From Brevibacterium pigmentatum (GTDB lineage Bacteria; Actinomycetota; Actinomycetes; Actinomycetales; Brevibacteriaceae): 64,000 nt of DNA. The first letter of the stretch is position 1. Each line of letters starts with the position of its first letter. The notes below the pieces were generated by a model that saw only the letters and a list, made by a program, of their open reading frames with translations, had not been told where the DNA came from and did no database searches. Location of the stretch: NCBI RefSeq assembly GCF_011617465.1, contig NZ_CP050153.1, positions 3,658,001 to 3,722,000 on the forward strand. Reading direction: 5' to 3'. Both the position numbers and the translations under genes were made by a program. Shown here piece by piece: positions 7,687 through 15,465 of this stretch.

Positions 7687-8259
7687 TCACTTCTTCTCAT
7701 GCGGGAGGCGGCCGAGGGTGTAGAACTCCGGATTCGGGACCATCCCGGAGATGTGGGCCATGCGGTTGGACAGGCCGAAGAAGCCCGTGATCGCGGCGAT
7801 GTCCCAGGCGTCCTCGTCGTCGAATCCGTGCTCGGCGAGTGCCGCATGGTCGGCTTCGCCCACGGCCCACGGTTCCTCGCAGACCTTGACCGCGAAGTCG
7901 AGCATGGCCATCTGACGTGGGCTGATATCGGCCTGACGGTAGTTCACGGCGACGACGTCGGCGATGAGGGCGTCCTTCGCGAAGATCCGCAGCATCGCCC
8001 CGTGCGCGACGACGCAGTAGAGACACTGATTGATCGCCGAGGTGGCCACCACGATCATCTCCCGATCCGCCTTGGTCAGATTCCCCGTCTCCTTCTCCAT
8101 GAGCGCGTCATAGTAGGCGAAGAACGCGCGGAATTCGTCCGGTCGGCGGGCCAGGGCGAGGAAGACGTTGGGCACGAAGCCCGACTTCTCGGCGACCTCG
8201 AGGATCTGGGCGCGGATGTCATCGTCGACGTTGTCGATGTCAGCAAGTGGGTATCGCAT
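7687..8259 (-). CDS. AhpD-like peroxidase-related protein (carboxymuconolactone decarboxylase fold)
   Basis: 190 residues. NQCLYCVVAHGAMLR carries the Cys-x2-Cys-x3-His redox site of AhpD-like proteins, embedded in the all-helical CMD fold. Members reduce peroxides with a thiol partner or act as gamma-carboxymuconolactone decarboxylases; the CxxC-H motif and length favour the peroxidase-related branch. The start is taken as the ATG at 8259: an ATG three codons earlier lies inside the TAGCAT -10 box, whereas 8259 is 7 bases after it. First gene of a probable operon with the aminotransferase. Confidence 0.85.
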   Translation of the reverse strand: MRYPLADIDNVDDDIRAQILEVAEKSGFVPNVFLALARRPDEFRAFFAYYDALMEKETGNLTKADREMIVVATSAINQCLYCVVAHGAMLRIFAKDALIADVVAVNYRQADISPRQMAMLDFAVKVCEEPWAVGEADHAALAEHGFDDEDAWDIAAITGFFGLSNRMAHISGMVPNPEFYTLGRLPHEKK

Positions 8260-8266
8260 ATCCCTC

Positions 8267-8272
8267 ATGCTA
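8267..8272 (-). promoter_or_regulatory. -10 box of leaderless promoter for the AhpD-like gene
   Basis: TAGCAT on the minus strand ends 7 bases before the ATG at 8259. It overlaps the alternative upstream ATG and so decides the start. Confidence 0.5.
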
Positions 8273-8388
8273 GCCCGGGTGGATCGGTTCGGGTCGAGCC
8301 CGTTCAGGGCGATACAGTGAGGGCATCAGGTCCGTCCCGGCTTCGGCGCGATTCCGCTGGGGCCGTTCACGTATCGAAGGAGATCAGC

Positions 8389-8694
8389 ATGACCGCAGAC
8401 AGTGCAGCAGACACCGGTTCGACCGGCGATGTGCAGCTCGACAACGGTGTGTTCCGGGTGACGAAGTGGACGATCCGTCCCGACGGCGTCATCCCGATGC
8501 ACAAGCATGAGTACGAGTACGTCGTCGTGCCGATGGTCACGGACACGATGCTCGTGCGCAATTCGGACGGCACCGAGATCCGCGCCGAACTCGAGGCCGG
8601 AGTCTCGTATTCGCGTCCGGCAGGGTCCGAGCACGAGGTCTCGAATCCCGGAGGCAGCGCCGACGTCGTCTTCGTCGAGGTCGAACGCCTCTGA
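8389..8694 (+). CDS. Small cupin-domain protein
   Basis: 101 residues. A short Thr/Ala/Asp-rich start is followed by a single cupin barrel. GVIPMHKHEYEYVVVPM supplies His-x-His and a Glu for a metal site, and PAGSEHEVSNPG supplies the final His. Such small cupins may be enzymes, metal-binding stress proteins or sensors; nothing nearby tells which. The ATG follows a strong AAGGAGATC. The frame is open for about 1 kb upstream, but that part is antisense to the AhpD-like and aminotransferase genes and is not coding. Confidence 0.82.
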   Translation: MTADSAADTGSTGDVQLDNGVFRVTKWTIRPDGVIPMHKHEYEYVVVPMVTDTMLVRNSDGTEIRAELEAGVSYSRPAGSEHEVSNPGGSADVVFVEVERL

Positions 8695-8782
8695 ACCTCC
8701 GGCCGCTGCCACGCTTCGATCGAGTGGGTGACACCGGTCGCCACGGCTGCGGTTGCGCACAAGCGACGCGTACAGCGCTCGC

Positions 8783-8841
8783 TTAGGTGGGCGAAATGGT
8801 CACGCCCACCGCTGAATTCCGTGACCATTTCGCCCACCTAA
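8783..8841. terminator. Long perfect hairpin between convergent genes
   Basis: Arms of 22 bases (8783-8804 and 8820-8841, beginning TTAGGTGGGCGAAATGG) pair perfectly around a 15-base loop. TTA/TAA ends give A/T tracts on both strands, so it may stop transcription from both the cupin and the ligase-like gene. Confidence 0.6.
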
Positions 8842-8924
8842 CGCCGGGTATTCGCCCCCGACCGGTGCGAACCCACCTCTAGGAGTCACTCCACCCCGAG
8901 ACGCATCTGGCCTCAGCCGCACCC

Positions 8925-10406
8925 TCAGGAAGTGGGGATCTCCCAGGTGTGGACGGGCTTCCCGGTCGCCTGGTTCGCCAGGTAGGCGTCCATCATCGCC
9001 CTGATGCCCTCCGCGCGTTCGGGTGAGTCCTGTCGGCTGTCGGGGGCGAGGCTCTCGAGGGCCTTGAGCTGCCAGGTCGCGCCGTTGACGCGGTTTTCGG
9101 CACGGCCTTCGATGATCGACATGTATTCGTCGATGACGTCCTTGTCGATGTTCAGCCGTGACAGTCCGCGCCGGGCCTGAGGTGCGAGCACATCGGTGAC
9201 GAGGTCGGCCACGCCGATGCGGCCGATCTTCGGCCACGTCACTCGGGCCTCGATTCCGTCCTTGGCGCAGGCGATGAAGTTCTCCTCCGCTTCGGCGAAG
9301 GACATCCGCGACCACACGGGACGGTTCTCACCGACGAGGAATTCGGCCAGGCCGTAGTAGAAGGCCGCATCGGCGACCATGTCGACCGGGGTCGGTCCGG
9401 CCGGCAGCAGCCGGTTCTCGACGCGGATGTGGGCGCCGCCGTCACCGGAGTTGTAGATGGGGCGGTTCCAGCGCCATACGGTGCCGTTGTGCAGATTGAG
9501 CTCGAAGAGCTTCGGGGCGTCGGCGGCACGGAATTCGACGAAGTCCTTGATCTCGGGCAGCAGCGGCGGGAAGTAGCGGACGTTCTCCTCGAAGAGGTCG
9601 AAGACGCTGGTGATCCACCGTTCGCCGAACCACACGCGGGGACGCACACCCTGGTTGACCAGTTCGGGTGTGCGGGTGTCGATGGACTGCGCGAAGATCG
9701 GGATCCGGGATTCGTGCCACAGCTTGCGGCCGACGAACAGCGGTGAGTTCGCTGCCATCGCCACCTGCGCCCCGGCGATCGCCTGCGAGGCGTTCCAGGC
9801 GTCGGCGAATCGGTTCGGCGCCACCTGCAGGTGCAGCTGCATCGACGTGCAGGAGGACTCCGGAGCGATATCGGAGAACTCCGCCTTGTACCGCTCTTCA
9901 CGGCCGAGTTCGATGCGGACGTACTCGCCGCGGGCGTCGATGACCGAGTTGCTCAGCGCCTCGTACCGGTTCTCCTCGGTCATCCACTTCTCGTCGGTGA
10001 GGAACTCGGTGGTCAGGGTCGGCAGGGTGCCGATCGACACCGCCTTGAGTCCGTCCTCCTCGGCGGCCTTCTGCGCTTTCTCCAAGCGGTGGGCGACACC
10101 GGCCTCGAGGGTCTTCAGCCCGCGCCCGGCCACCTGGAGCACCGGATGATTGAGTTCGAGGTTGAAGGCGCCGATCTCCGATTGGTACTCGTCATCGAGT
10201 CGAGCGAGCACCTCCTTGTTGCGCAGGCTCGGCTGGTTGCCCTCGCCGACGAGGTTGAGCTCGAGTTCGAGCCCGATCGTCCCCGCCGATTTGAAATCCG
10301 CATGACGAAGGTAGGTATCGAAGAGCTCGAGGTTCTCCGCGAGCTTCTCCCGATACAGTGTGCGTTCCTCTGGCGTGTACCGCTTCGAGCTGACTGCCTC
10401 ACCCAT
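8925..10406 (-). CDS. Glutamate-cysteine-ligase-like (GCS2-type) enzyme
   Basis: 493 residues. TIGLELELNLVGEGNQPS near residue 40 resembles the ATP/glutamate site of GCS2 carboxylate-amine ligases. Later stretches FNLELNHP, SSCTSMQLHLQV, LFELNLHNGTVWRWNRP and HIRVENRLLPAGPTP carry further Glu, Asn and Arg residues typical of that fold. Canonical YbdK-type proteins are about 370 residues, so this one is longer. Actinomycetes of this kind normally use mycothiol, so its product is uncertain. The ATG at 10406 was chosen because the homologous region begins directly after it; the open frame upstream lies over the M20 promoter and start. Confidence 0.8.
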   Translation of the reverse strand: MGEAVSSKRYTPEERTLYREKLAENLELFDTYLRHADFKSAGTIGLELELNLVGEGNQPSLRNKEVLARLDDEYQSEIGAFNLELNHPVLQVAGRGLKTLEAGVAHRLEKAQKAAEEDGLKAVSIGTLPTLTTEFLTDEKWMTEENRYEALSNSVIDARGEYVRIELGREERYKAEFSDIAPESSCTSMQLHLQVAPNRFADAWNASQAIAGAQVAMAANSPLFVGRKLWHESRIPIFAQSIDTRTPELVNQGVRPRVWFGERWITSVFDLFEENVRYFPPLLPEIKDFVEFRAADAPKLFELNLHNGTVWRWNRPIYNSGDGGAHIRVENRLLPAGPTPVDMVADAAFYYGLAEFLVGENRPVWSRMSFAEAEENFIACAKDGIEARVTWPKIGRIGVADLVTDVLAPQARRGLSRLNIDKDVIDEYMSIIEGRAENRVNGATWQLKALESLAPDSRQDSPERAEGIRAMMDAYLANQATGKPVHTWEIPTS

Positions 10407-10521
10407 AGGACTAGCAAACCACAGACGGCTGGGTTTGTGCGCGGCCGTTGTGCGGGCGGGGCGTGCATCGCCTCCGTCCTGCACCATCCGGACACCTGCG
10501 GTGTCGGCAACCGCCGTTCCG

Positions 10522-10527
10522 TAGACT
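10522..10527 (+). promoter_or_regulatory. -10 box of leaderless promoter for the M20 peptidase
   Basis: TAGACT ends 6 bases before the ATG at 10534, and no ribosome-binding site is present. Confidence 0.55.
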
Positions 10528-10533
10528 CGCATC

Positions 10534-11706
10534 ATGACTTCGACCACATCACCCGCACCCCAGCCCGCTGACTTCGTCGAACAGGCGAAGCGACGCTTGC
10601 CCGACATGCTCGCCGACATCGAACGCGTCATCTCCCTCGAGACTCCCTCACATGACAAGGCGGCCGTGGCCGCAGGTGCACGGGACTTCGCCGCGCTCCT
10701 GAAGGACCGCCTCGGCGCCGAGGCGGAGCTGCTCGATATCGACGGCACGGCCCACCTGCGCCTGCGCTTCGGCACGGGTCCCGCCCGAGTCGTCCTGCTC
10801 AACCATCAGGACACGGTGTGGCCGCACGGCACGCTCGAGCGCATCCCCTTCTCCACCGCGGACGGCATCCTCCGTGGTCCCGGCAGCTTCGACATGCTCA
10901 CCGGGGCGATCATGAGCGTGCACGCCACCGCAATCGTGGCCGACCACCTCGGCGAGGGCGGGCTGGACGGTCTGTCGATCCTCGTCACTGGTGATGAGGA
11001 GATCGGGTCGGTGTCCTCCTCGGATCTCATCCGCGCCGAGGCGGCCGAGGCGAAAGCCGTGTTCGTCATGGAGGCGAGCGCCGACGGCGCGCTCAAACTC
11101 GAGCGCAAGGGCACGAGCGACTACGTCCTCAAGTTCACCGGCAAGGCCTCACACGCCGGCCTCGAGCCGGAGAAGGGCATCAACGCGGGCATGGCCCTGG
11201 CCCTGACTCTGCCGTTGGTGGCCGATCTGGCCGACGCCGAGGCGGGGACGACGGTGGTGCCGACCGTGATCAGTGCGGGGACGACGGCGAACACTGTGCC
11301 AGCCGAGGCCCGGGTGAACATCGATGTGCGCGCCCGCACCGCGGCCGAACTCGAACGAGTGGATGCGCAGATCCGCGAACTCGCCGCGAACCCGCAGGTG
11401 GAGGGCTCGACGACGGAGATCCTCGGCGGGATCAACCGGCCCCCGTTCGAAAGGGAGCAATCGGCTGCGCTCTTCGACCGGGCGACGGCTCTTGCCGGCG
11501 AACTCGGACTGCCCGCGCCACAGGGAGTGTCGGTGGGCGGCGCCTCGGACGGGAACTTCACCGCCGGCGACGGCATCGCCACCCTCGATGGGCTGGGTGC
11601 CGTCGGCGATGGAGCGCACGCCGAACATGAGCACGCTGTCATCGACGAGATCGCCCCGCGCACCGCTCTGCTCGCCGCTCTCATCACCGATCAGCTGCAG
11701 GGCTGA
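10534..11706 (+). CDS. M20-family metallopeptidase (carboxypeptidase G2/ArgE-like)
   Basis: 390 residues. The di-zinc site is intact: HQDTVWP (His91, Asp93), GSFDMLTG (bridging Asp120), TGDEEIGS (Glu155 general base, Glu156), and a C-terminal AEHEH histidine. The dimerisation lid lies around residues 195-310. The family hydrolyses C-terminal amide bonds of short peptides or N-acyl amino acids in the cytoplasm. The order HQDTVWPHGT with GSFDM resembles glutamate carboxypeptidases, but the substrate is not certain. It has no signal peptide and a leaderless start. Confidence 0.9.
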   Translation: MTSTTSPAPQPADFVEQAKRRLPDMLADIERVISLETPSHDKAAVAAGARDFAALLKDRLGAEAELLDIDGTAHLRLRFGTGPARVVLLNHQDTVWPHGTLERIPFSTADGILRGPGSFDMLTGAIMSVHATAIVADHLGEGGLDGLSILVTGDEEIGSVSSSDLIRAEAAEAKAVFVMEASADGALKLERKGTSDYVLKFTGKASHAGLEPEKGINAGMALALTLPLVADLADAEAGTTVVPTVISAGTTANTVPAEARVNIDVRARTAAELERVDAQIRELAANPQVEGSTTEILGGINRPPFEREQSAALFDRATALAGELGLPAPQGVSVGGASDGNFTAGDGIATLDGLGAVGDGAHAEHEHAVIDEIAPRTALLAALITDQLQG

Positions 11707-11743
11707 AGGGGGTCGGGGGCCGCGGCTCCTCCCTCTCCGCAGT

Positions 11744-11799
11744 TAAGTGTGAGCAGATTGCCGGTTTCGAGCCGAAAATGTGCAATCTGCGCACACTTA
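11744..11799. terminator. Long hairpin after the M20 gene
   Basis: 18-base arms (TAAGTGTGAGCAGATTGC and GCAATCTGCGCACACTTA) pair with one mismatch around a 20-base loop, 37 bases past the M20 stop. Confidence 0.55.
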
Positions 11800-11851
11800 C
11801 CTGGCGGTAACAGCAGTCTGTAGGCGCCGACCTGGCCCGCCGCCGCCATTG

Positions 11852-11903
11852 ATAGTGGCGAAGAGTCCGAAATTCCCCCTGAATTCGGACTCTTCGCCAC
11901 TAT
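11852..11903. terminator. Long perfect hairpin before the FkbM stop
   Basis: 20-base arms starting ATAGTGGCGAAGAGTCCGAA pair perfectly around a 12-base loop. Position suits termination of the minus-strand FkbM gene. Confidence 0.55.
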
Positions 11904-11945
11904 GAACGCAGGTTCACGCTAGTTTCGCTCCCTGCGGTCGCCGGT

Positions 11946-12962
11946 TCAGTCGACCGGGTACCCGGCGGCGCGCATCTCGTCGGGCGACTTCAGCGTGAAC
12001 AGCCAGTCGCGCAGGTGCGCATCGGGCCTGATCGTCGTCTTCGCGTACAGCCGGTCTTCGCCGACGAGGTAGTAGTGGTAGCCATGCTCGCCGAGGTGGC
12101 CCATGAGTTCTCGCGGCTCCGCGCGGTCCTCGAGCACTTCGCACAGAATGTCCGGGTGCACTGCAGCGAGGAATTCCTGCCCGTGGGCGAAGACGTCGTT
12201 CTCCCCGCCTTCGACGTCGATCTTCACCGTCACGCGCGGCCTCTCGCTCCGATCTGAGCCGGCGGGAATGTCATCCTCCCCCGCCTGCGGCTGTGCGTCT
12301 CGCCGCCCCGATTCCCCTGCCAGCACCGCGGGAAGGAGAGCGTCGAGGGAGGTGAAGCGCACCTCGGCGTCGGAGTCGAACTGCATATCCGAGGAGTAGA
12401 ACGACGGCAGCGCCGATCCCCCATCCCCGATGGGCACCTTCATCCAGGTGTCGGGGCTGCCTACTCCGGTCGGGTGGACGGTTGCCCGGCGATTGAAGCC
12501 GTTGCGGTCGATGTTCTTCTCCACGCCCGCGACCACTGCGGGGATGATCTCGAAGACGTGAGCGCGCACATTCTCGTTCGCGGCGAGGACCGCCATGGTG
12601 AAGACCCCGGTGTAGGCGCCGATGTCGAGGAAGACGTCCGCGTCGGCGCTGAGTGCGACCATCAGGTCGAGGGCGAACGCGTCTTCGGGTTCGGTGCGCC
12701 GGCCCTTCCCCCAGTAGAACTCCTTGGCGATCTCGCAGCGGAAGGGTTCGACGAGGATGAAGTCCGCTCCGCCTGCTCTGCCGCGGATTTCGGTGAGTTC
12801 GATGGGAGCCGGGAGTCGGCCGATCTTCAGCCCTCTGAACCGGGGCGCGATCGTTCGCAGCAGAGGATGGAGCGCCGGCTGCGCGAGGGCGGTTTTGACC
12901 GGCAGCTTGAGGCCGAACCAGGACTGTCTGCGCGCGGTGAAAGTGCGCAGGTGATCGTTCAC
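11946..12962 (-). CDS. FkbM-family SAM-dependent methyltransferase
   Basis: 338 residues. The SAM motif FLDIGAYTGVFTMAV occurs near residue 110, preceded by EPEDAFALDLMVAL. The acidic VTVKIDVEGGENDVF motif is the conserved FkbM-type catalytic/base segment, and the C-terminus has LFTLKSPDEM. FkbM enzymes O-methylate polyketides, glycans or glycolipids; which one is unknown here. An inserted Gly/Asp/Pro-rich loop (about residues 210-240) separates the two motifs. The start is GTG at 12962 with AAGGGGG 8 bases ahead; longer frames upstream overlap the menC promoter region. Confidence 0.82.
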   Translation of the reverse strand: MNDHLRTFTARRQSWFGLKLPVKTALAQPALHPLLRTIAPRFRGLKIGRLPAPIELTEIRGRAGGADFILVEPFRCEIAKEFYWGKGRRTEPEDAFALDLMVALSADADVFLDIGAYTGVFTMAVLAANENVRAHVFEIIPAVVAGVEKNIDRNGFNRRATVHPTGVGSPDTWMKVPIGDGGSALPSFYSSDMQFDSDAEVRFTSLDALLPAVLAGESGRRDAQPQAGEDDIPAGSDRSERPRVTVKIDVEGGENDVFAHGQEFLAAVHPDILCEVLEDRAEPRELMGHLGEHGYHYYLVGEDRLYAKTTIRPDAHLRDWLFTLKSPDEMRAAGYPVD

Positions 12963-13157
12963 GACGGTGGCCCCCTTGCTGACAGGAAGACTTTTCCTCA
13001 CACTATCAATGCTCGGCCCGCCGCTCCAGGGCTCCCGACCTAAGCGGTCCAGAGCTTCGGCCCAAGCACTCCGGCCTCCGACCTCAGCTCTCCACGGTCC
13101 TGGCATAAGGTGGAAGCGAAGACCCATCCGCCCCGTTGCGAAGCAGGAGCCCGGCAC

Positions 13158-14282
13158 ATGAAGCTCAAGTCAGTCACTCTCCACCAAGTATCGATTCCTC
13201 TCGTCACCCCGTTCGAGACCTCGTTCATGAGGGAGACCGAGAAGGACTGCTACCTCGTCGAAGCGCTCTTCGACACTCCGCAGGGTGAGATCACCGGGTG
13301 GGGAGAGTCCGTGGCGATGATCTCTCCGCTCTACTCCTCCGAGTACGTGGCTGCCGGGATCGATGTCACTCGCCGCTGGCTGGCTCCGCTGCTCTTCGAC
13401 GTCGACGACCTCAGCGCGGAGACGGTGTCGTGGCACCTGCGTCACGTCATCGGCCACCCGATGGCGAAGTCGGCGCTGGAGATGGCTGTCATCGAGGCTC
13501 AGCTGAAGATGCACAACCAGTCGTTCAAGGACTACCTCGGCGGAGTCGTCGACTCCGTGCCCTCGGGAGTGTCGGTGGGCATCCAGGATTCCGTCGAGGA
13601 GACCGTCAAGGTCATCGGCGGCTACCTCGAAGAGGGGTACGCCCGGATCAAGCTCAAGATCAAACCCGGCAAGGACATCGCCCCGGTGGCCGCCGCGCGC
13701 AAGGCCTTCGGCGACGATTTCGGTTTCCAGGTCGATGCCAACGCCGCCTACACCCTCGTCGATGCCGCACATCTGCGACGCCTCGATGAGTATGGTCTCC
13801 TGCTCATCGAGCAGCCCCTCGGCGAAGCCGACATCCGCCAGCACGCCGAGCTCGCCAAGCTCATGGACACCCCGATGTGCCTCGACGAGTCGATCGTCTC
13901 CGCCGAGGCGGCCGCTGACGCGATCATGCTGGGAGCCACCTCGGTGATCAACATCAAGCCCGGACGTGTCGGCGGGTTCATCGAGGCGAAGAAGATCCAC
14001 GATCTCGCCGCCGCCCACGGGGTGGCCGTCTGGCACGGAGGAATGGTCGAGACCGGCTTGGGGCGGGCGGCGAATGCGGCGCTGGCGTCACTGCCGGGCT
14101 TCACACTGCCCGGCGACATCTCCGGATCGAACCGATTCTTCCACGAGGACATCACCGAGGAGATCGTCATGTACGACGGCAAGGTCGATGTGCCCACCGG
14201 CGTCGGCTTCGGCGTCTCGATCGACCTGGAGAAGCTCGAGCGCTCCCGCACGGATTTAGTGGAGATCCTGCCCGGACGGTGA
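13158..14282 (+). CDS. menC: o-Succinylbenzoate synthase / N-succinylamino-acid racemase (MenC, NSAR/OSBS type)
   Basis: 374 residues, the usual size of Gram-positive MenC/NSAR proteins. Enolase-superfamily residues are all present: KLK with Lys165 and Lys167, metal ligands Asp193 (DANAAYT), Glu218 (LIEQPL) and Asp243 (CLDES), and the opposing base Lys267 (INIKPGRVGG). OSBS activity dehydrates SHCHC in menaquinone synthesis; many homologues also or only racemise N-acylamino acids. No other men gene is nearby, so NSAR activity, perhaps with an acylase, is a live alternative. The ATG has GGAG 8 bases ahead. Confidence 0.85.
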   Translation: MKLKSVTLHQVSIPLVTPFETSFMRETEKDCYLVEALFDTPQGEITGWGESVAMISPLYSSEYVAAGIDVTRRWLAPLLFDVDDLSAETVSWHLRHVIGHPMAKSALEMAVIEAQLKMHNQSFKDYLGGVVDSVPSGVSVGIQDSVEETVKVIGGYLEEGYARIKLKIKPGKDIAPVAAARKAFGDDFGFQVDANAAYTLVDAAHLRRLDEYGLLLIEQPLGEADIRQHAELAKLMDTPMCLDESIVSAEAAADAIMLGATSVINIKPGRVGGFIEAKKIHDLAAAHGVAVWHGGMVETGLGRAANAALASLPGFTLPGDISGSNRFFHEDITEEIVMYDGKVDVPTGVGFGVSIDLEKLERSRTDLVEILPGR

Positions 14283-14294
14283 TCCACCTTCGCC

Positions 14295-14343
14295 GAGGCG
14301 GCCCACCCCTGATCGGTCACTGATCGACAGTGTGGGCCGCCTC
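14295..14343. terminator. Bidirectional hairpin between menC and the CDF gene
   Basis: Arms GAGGCGGCCCAC and GTGGGCCGCCTC pair perfectly around a 25-base loop. The left arm is a copy of the window-wide CGCCGAGGCGGCC motif and the right arm is its complement. It overlaps the CDF stop codon. Confidence 0.65.
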
Positions 14344-15250
14344 AGTCGTGGGTGTGGGTCTCCTCGGCGGCATCGACGGCCCGGTCGAACTGGAAGGTCG
14401 AGTGTTCGATCGCGATCTTGTGATGCTCGGTCAGGCATTCCTGCAGCGCCTTGAGGATACGCGGGGCATGCCCGTCATAGAAGCAGTCATCGGCGAGAAC
14501 GACATGAGCGGTGAGCACCGGCAGGTTCGAGTCGATGCGGGTGATGTGGAGGTCGTGGACTTCCTGCACATGCTCGACCGCTTCGAGATGCTCGCGGACC
14601 TTGTCGAGGTCGAGCTCCTTCGGCGCCTCTTCGAGCAGGATCGACCCGGTCTCGCGCAGGATGGCGAACGCCCTCGGAACGATGAGTGCCGCAATGATCA
14701 GGGCGGCCACGGCGTCGGCACGGTCCCAACCGAAGAGCCAGATCGCCAGGGCAGCGAGAATCACGGCCACCGAGCCGAGCGCGTCGGCGATGACTTCGAG
14801 GAACGCCGCTTTGATATTGAGGGAGTCTTCCTTCGACGAGCTGAGGATGACGATGGAGACGAGGTTTCCGACGAGGCCGATGGCGCCGAAGATCAGCAGG
14901 CCCGGACCGGGCACCTCCGGCGGGAGGAAGAACCGACGGATCCCTTCGATGAGGCTGTAGACGCCGAGGCCCAACAGCAGAGTCGCCTGCGCTCCGGCCG
15001 CGAGCACTTCTGCCCGGCGGAATCCCCAGGTCTTCTGTCCGACCGTCGGCCTGCTGACCAAGCTCGCCGCGAAGAGTGCGATGCCGATGCCGATGAGATC
15101 GACGGCGTTGTGGCCGGTGTCGATGAGCAGCGCGAGACTGCCCGTGACCACCGAGCCGATGAGCTGAAACACGAAGATCGTCGCGACGATGCCGAAGACG
15201 ATCCGCAGCTGCCGCCGCGAACCCGAACCATGCGCATGATCGTGAGCCAT
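14342..15250 (-). CDS. Cation diffusion facilitator (Zn/Co/Cd exporter, CzcD/ZitB-like)
   Basis: 302 residues. A His-rich start (AHDHAHGSG) precedes six transmembrane helices. Helix II carries LLIDTGHNAVDL and helix V carries FLEVIADALGSV, the two halves of the metal site (His and Asp pairs) of CDF proteins. The cytoplasmic C-terminal domain (EVHDLHITRIDSNLPVLTAH) is the ferredoxin-like dimerisation domain, ending in a second His-rich tail. It exports zinc or similar ions in exchange for protons. AGGAGG precedes the ATG. An SmtB-like dyad in its AT-rich promoter suggests metal-induced expression. Confidence 0.9.
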   Translation of the reverse strand: MAHDHAHGSGSRRQLRIVFGIVATIFVFQLIGSVVTGSLALLIDTGHNAVDLIGIGIALFAASLVSRPTVGQKTWGFRRAEVLAAGAQATLLLGLGVYSLIEGIRRFFLPPEVPGPGLLIFGAIGLVGNLVSIVILSSSKEDSLNIKAAFLEVIADALGSVAVILAALAIWLFGWDRADAVAALIIAALIVPRAFAILRETGSILLEEAPKELDLDKVREHLEAVEHVQEVHDLHITRIDSNLPVLTAHVVLADDCFYDGHAPRILKALQECLTEHHKIAIEHSTFQFDRAVDAAEETHTHD

Positions 15251-15278
15251 AGATACCTCCTCGACTCAACACATTAAC

Positions 15279-15302
15279 ATATGCACATTTATTTATGCAT
15301 CT
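15279..15302 (-). promoter_or_regulatory. Candidate ArsR/SmtB-type operator of the CDF gene
   Basis: An imperfect dyad (ATATGCACA and its partner TTATGCATCT, ATGCA/TGCAT cores) lies in an AT-rich 60-base region directly upstream of the CDF Shine-Dalgarno. Spacing and base content recall the 12-2-12 SmtB operator. The SmtB-like protein at 4983-5342 is a candidate ligand. Confidence 0.4.
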
Positions 15303-15399
15303 AATCAATCTCGACGAAGAATAAGAGCACACCGGGCCCTTGCCGCAGGGCACATCGTCGCCCGGCCGCCCAGCACCGTAGCGCGCGCCACTGAAGAAA

Positions 15400-15427
15400 C
15401 GGCCGCCGAGGATGTCCTCGGCGGCCG
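15400..15427 (-). terminator. Terminator of the flotillin gene
   Basis: A 13-bp perfect GC-rich stem (CGGCCGCCGAGGA with its complement) around a 2-base centre lies 39 bases past the flotillin stop. It is a back-to-back pair of GCCGAGG-type motifs. Confidence 0.65.
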
Positions 15428-15465
15428 CTGCCTGCATGATGTGGTCGCCCCTCCCGGGGCGGCGG

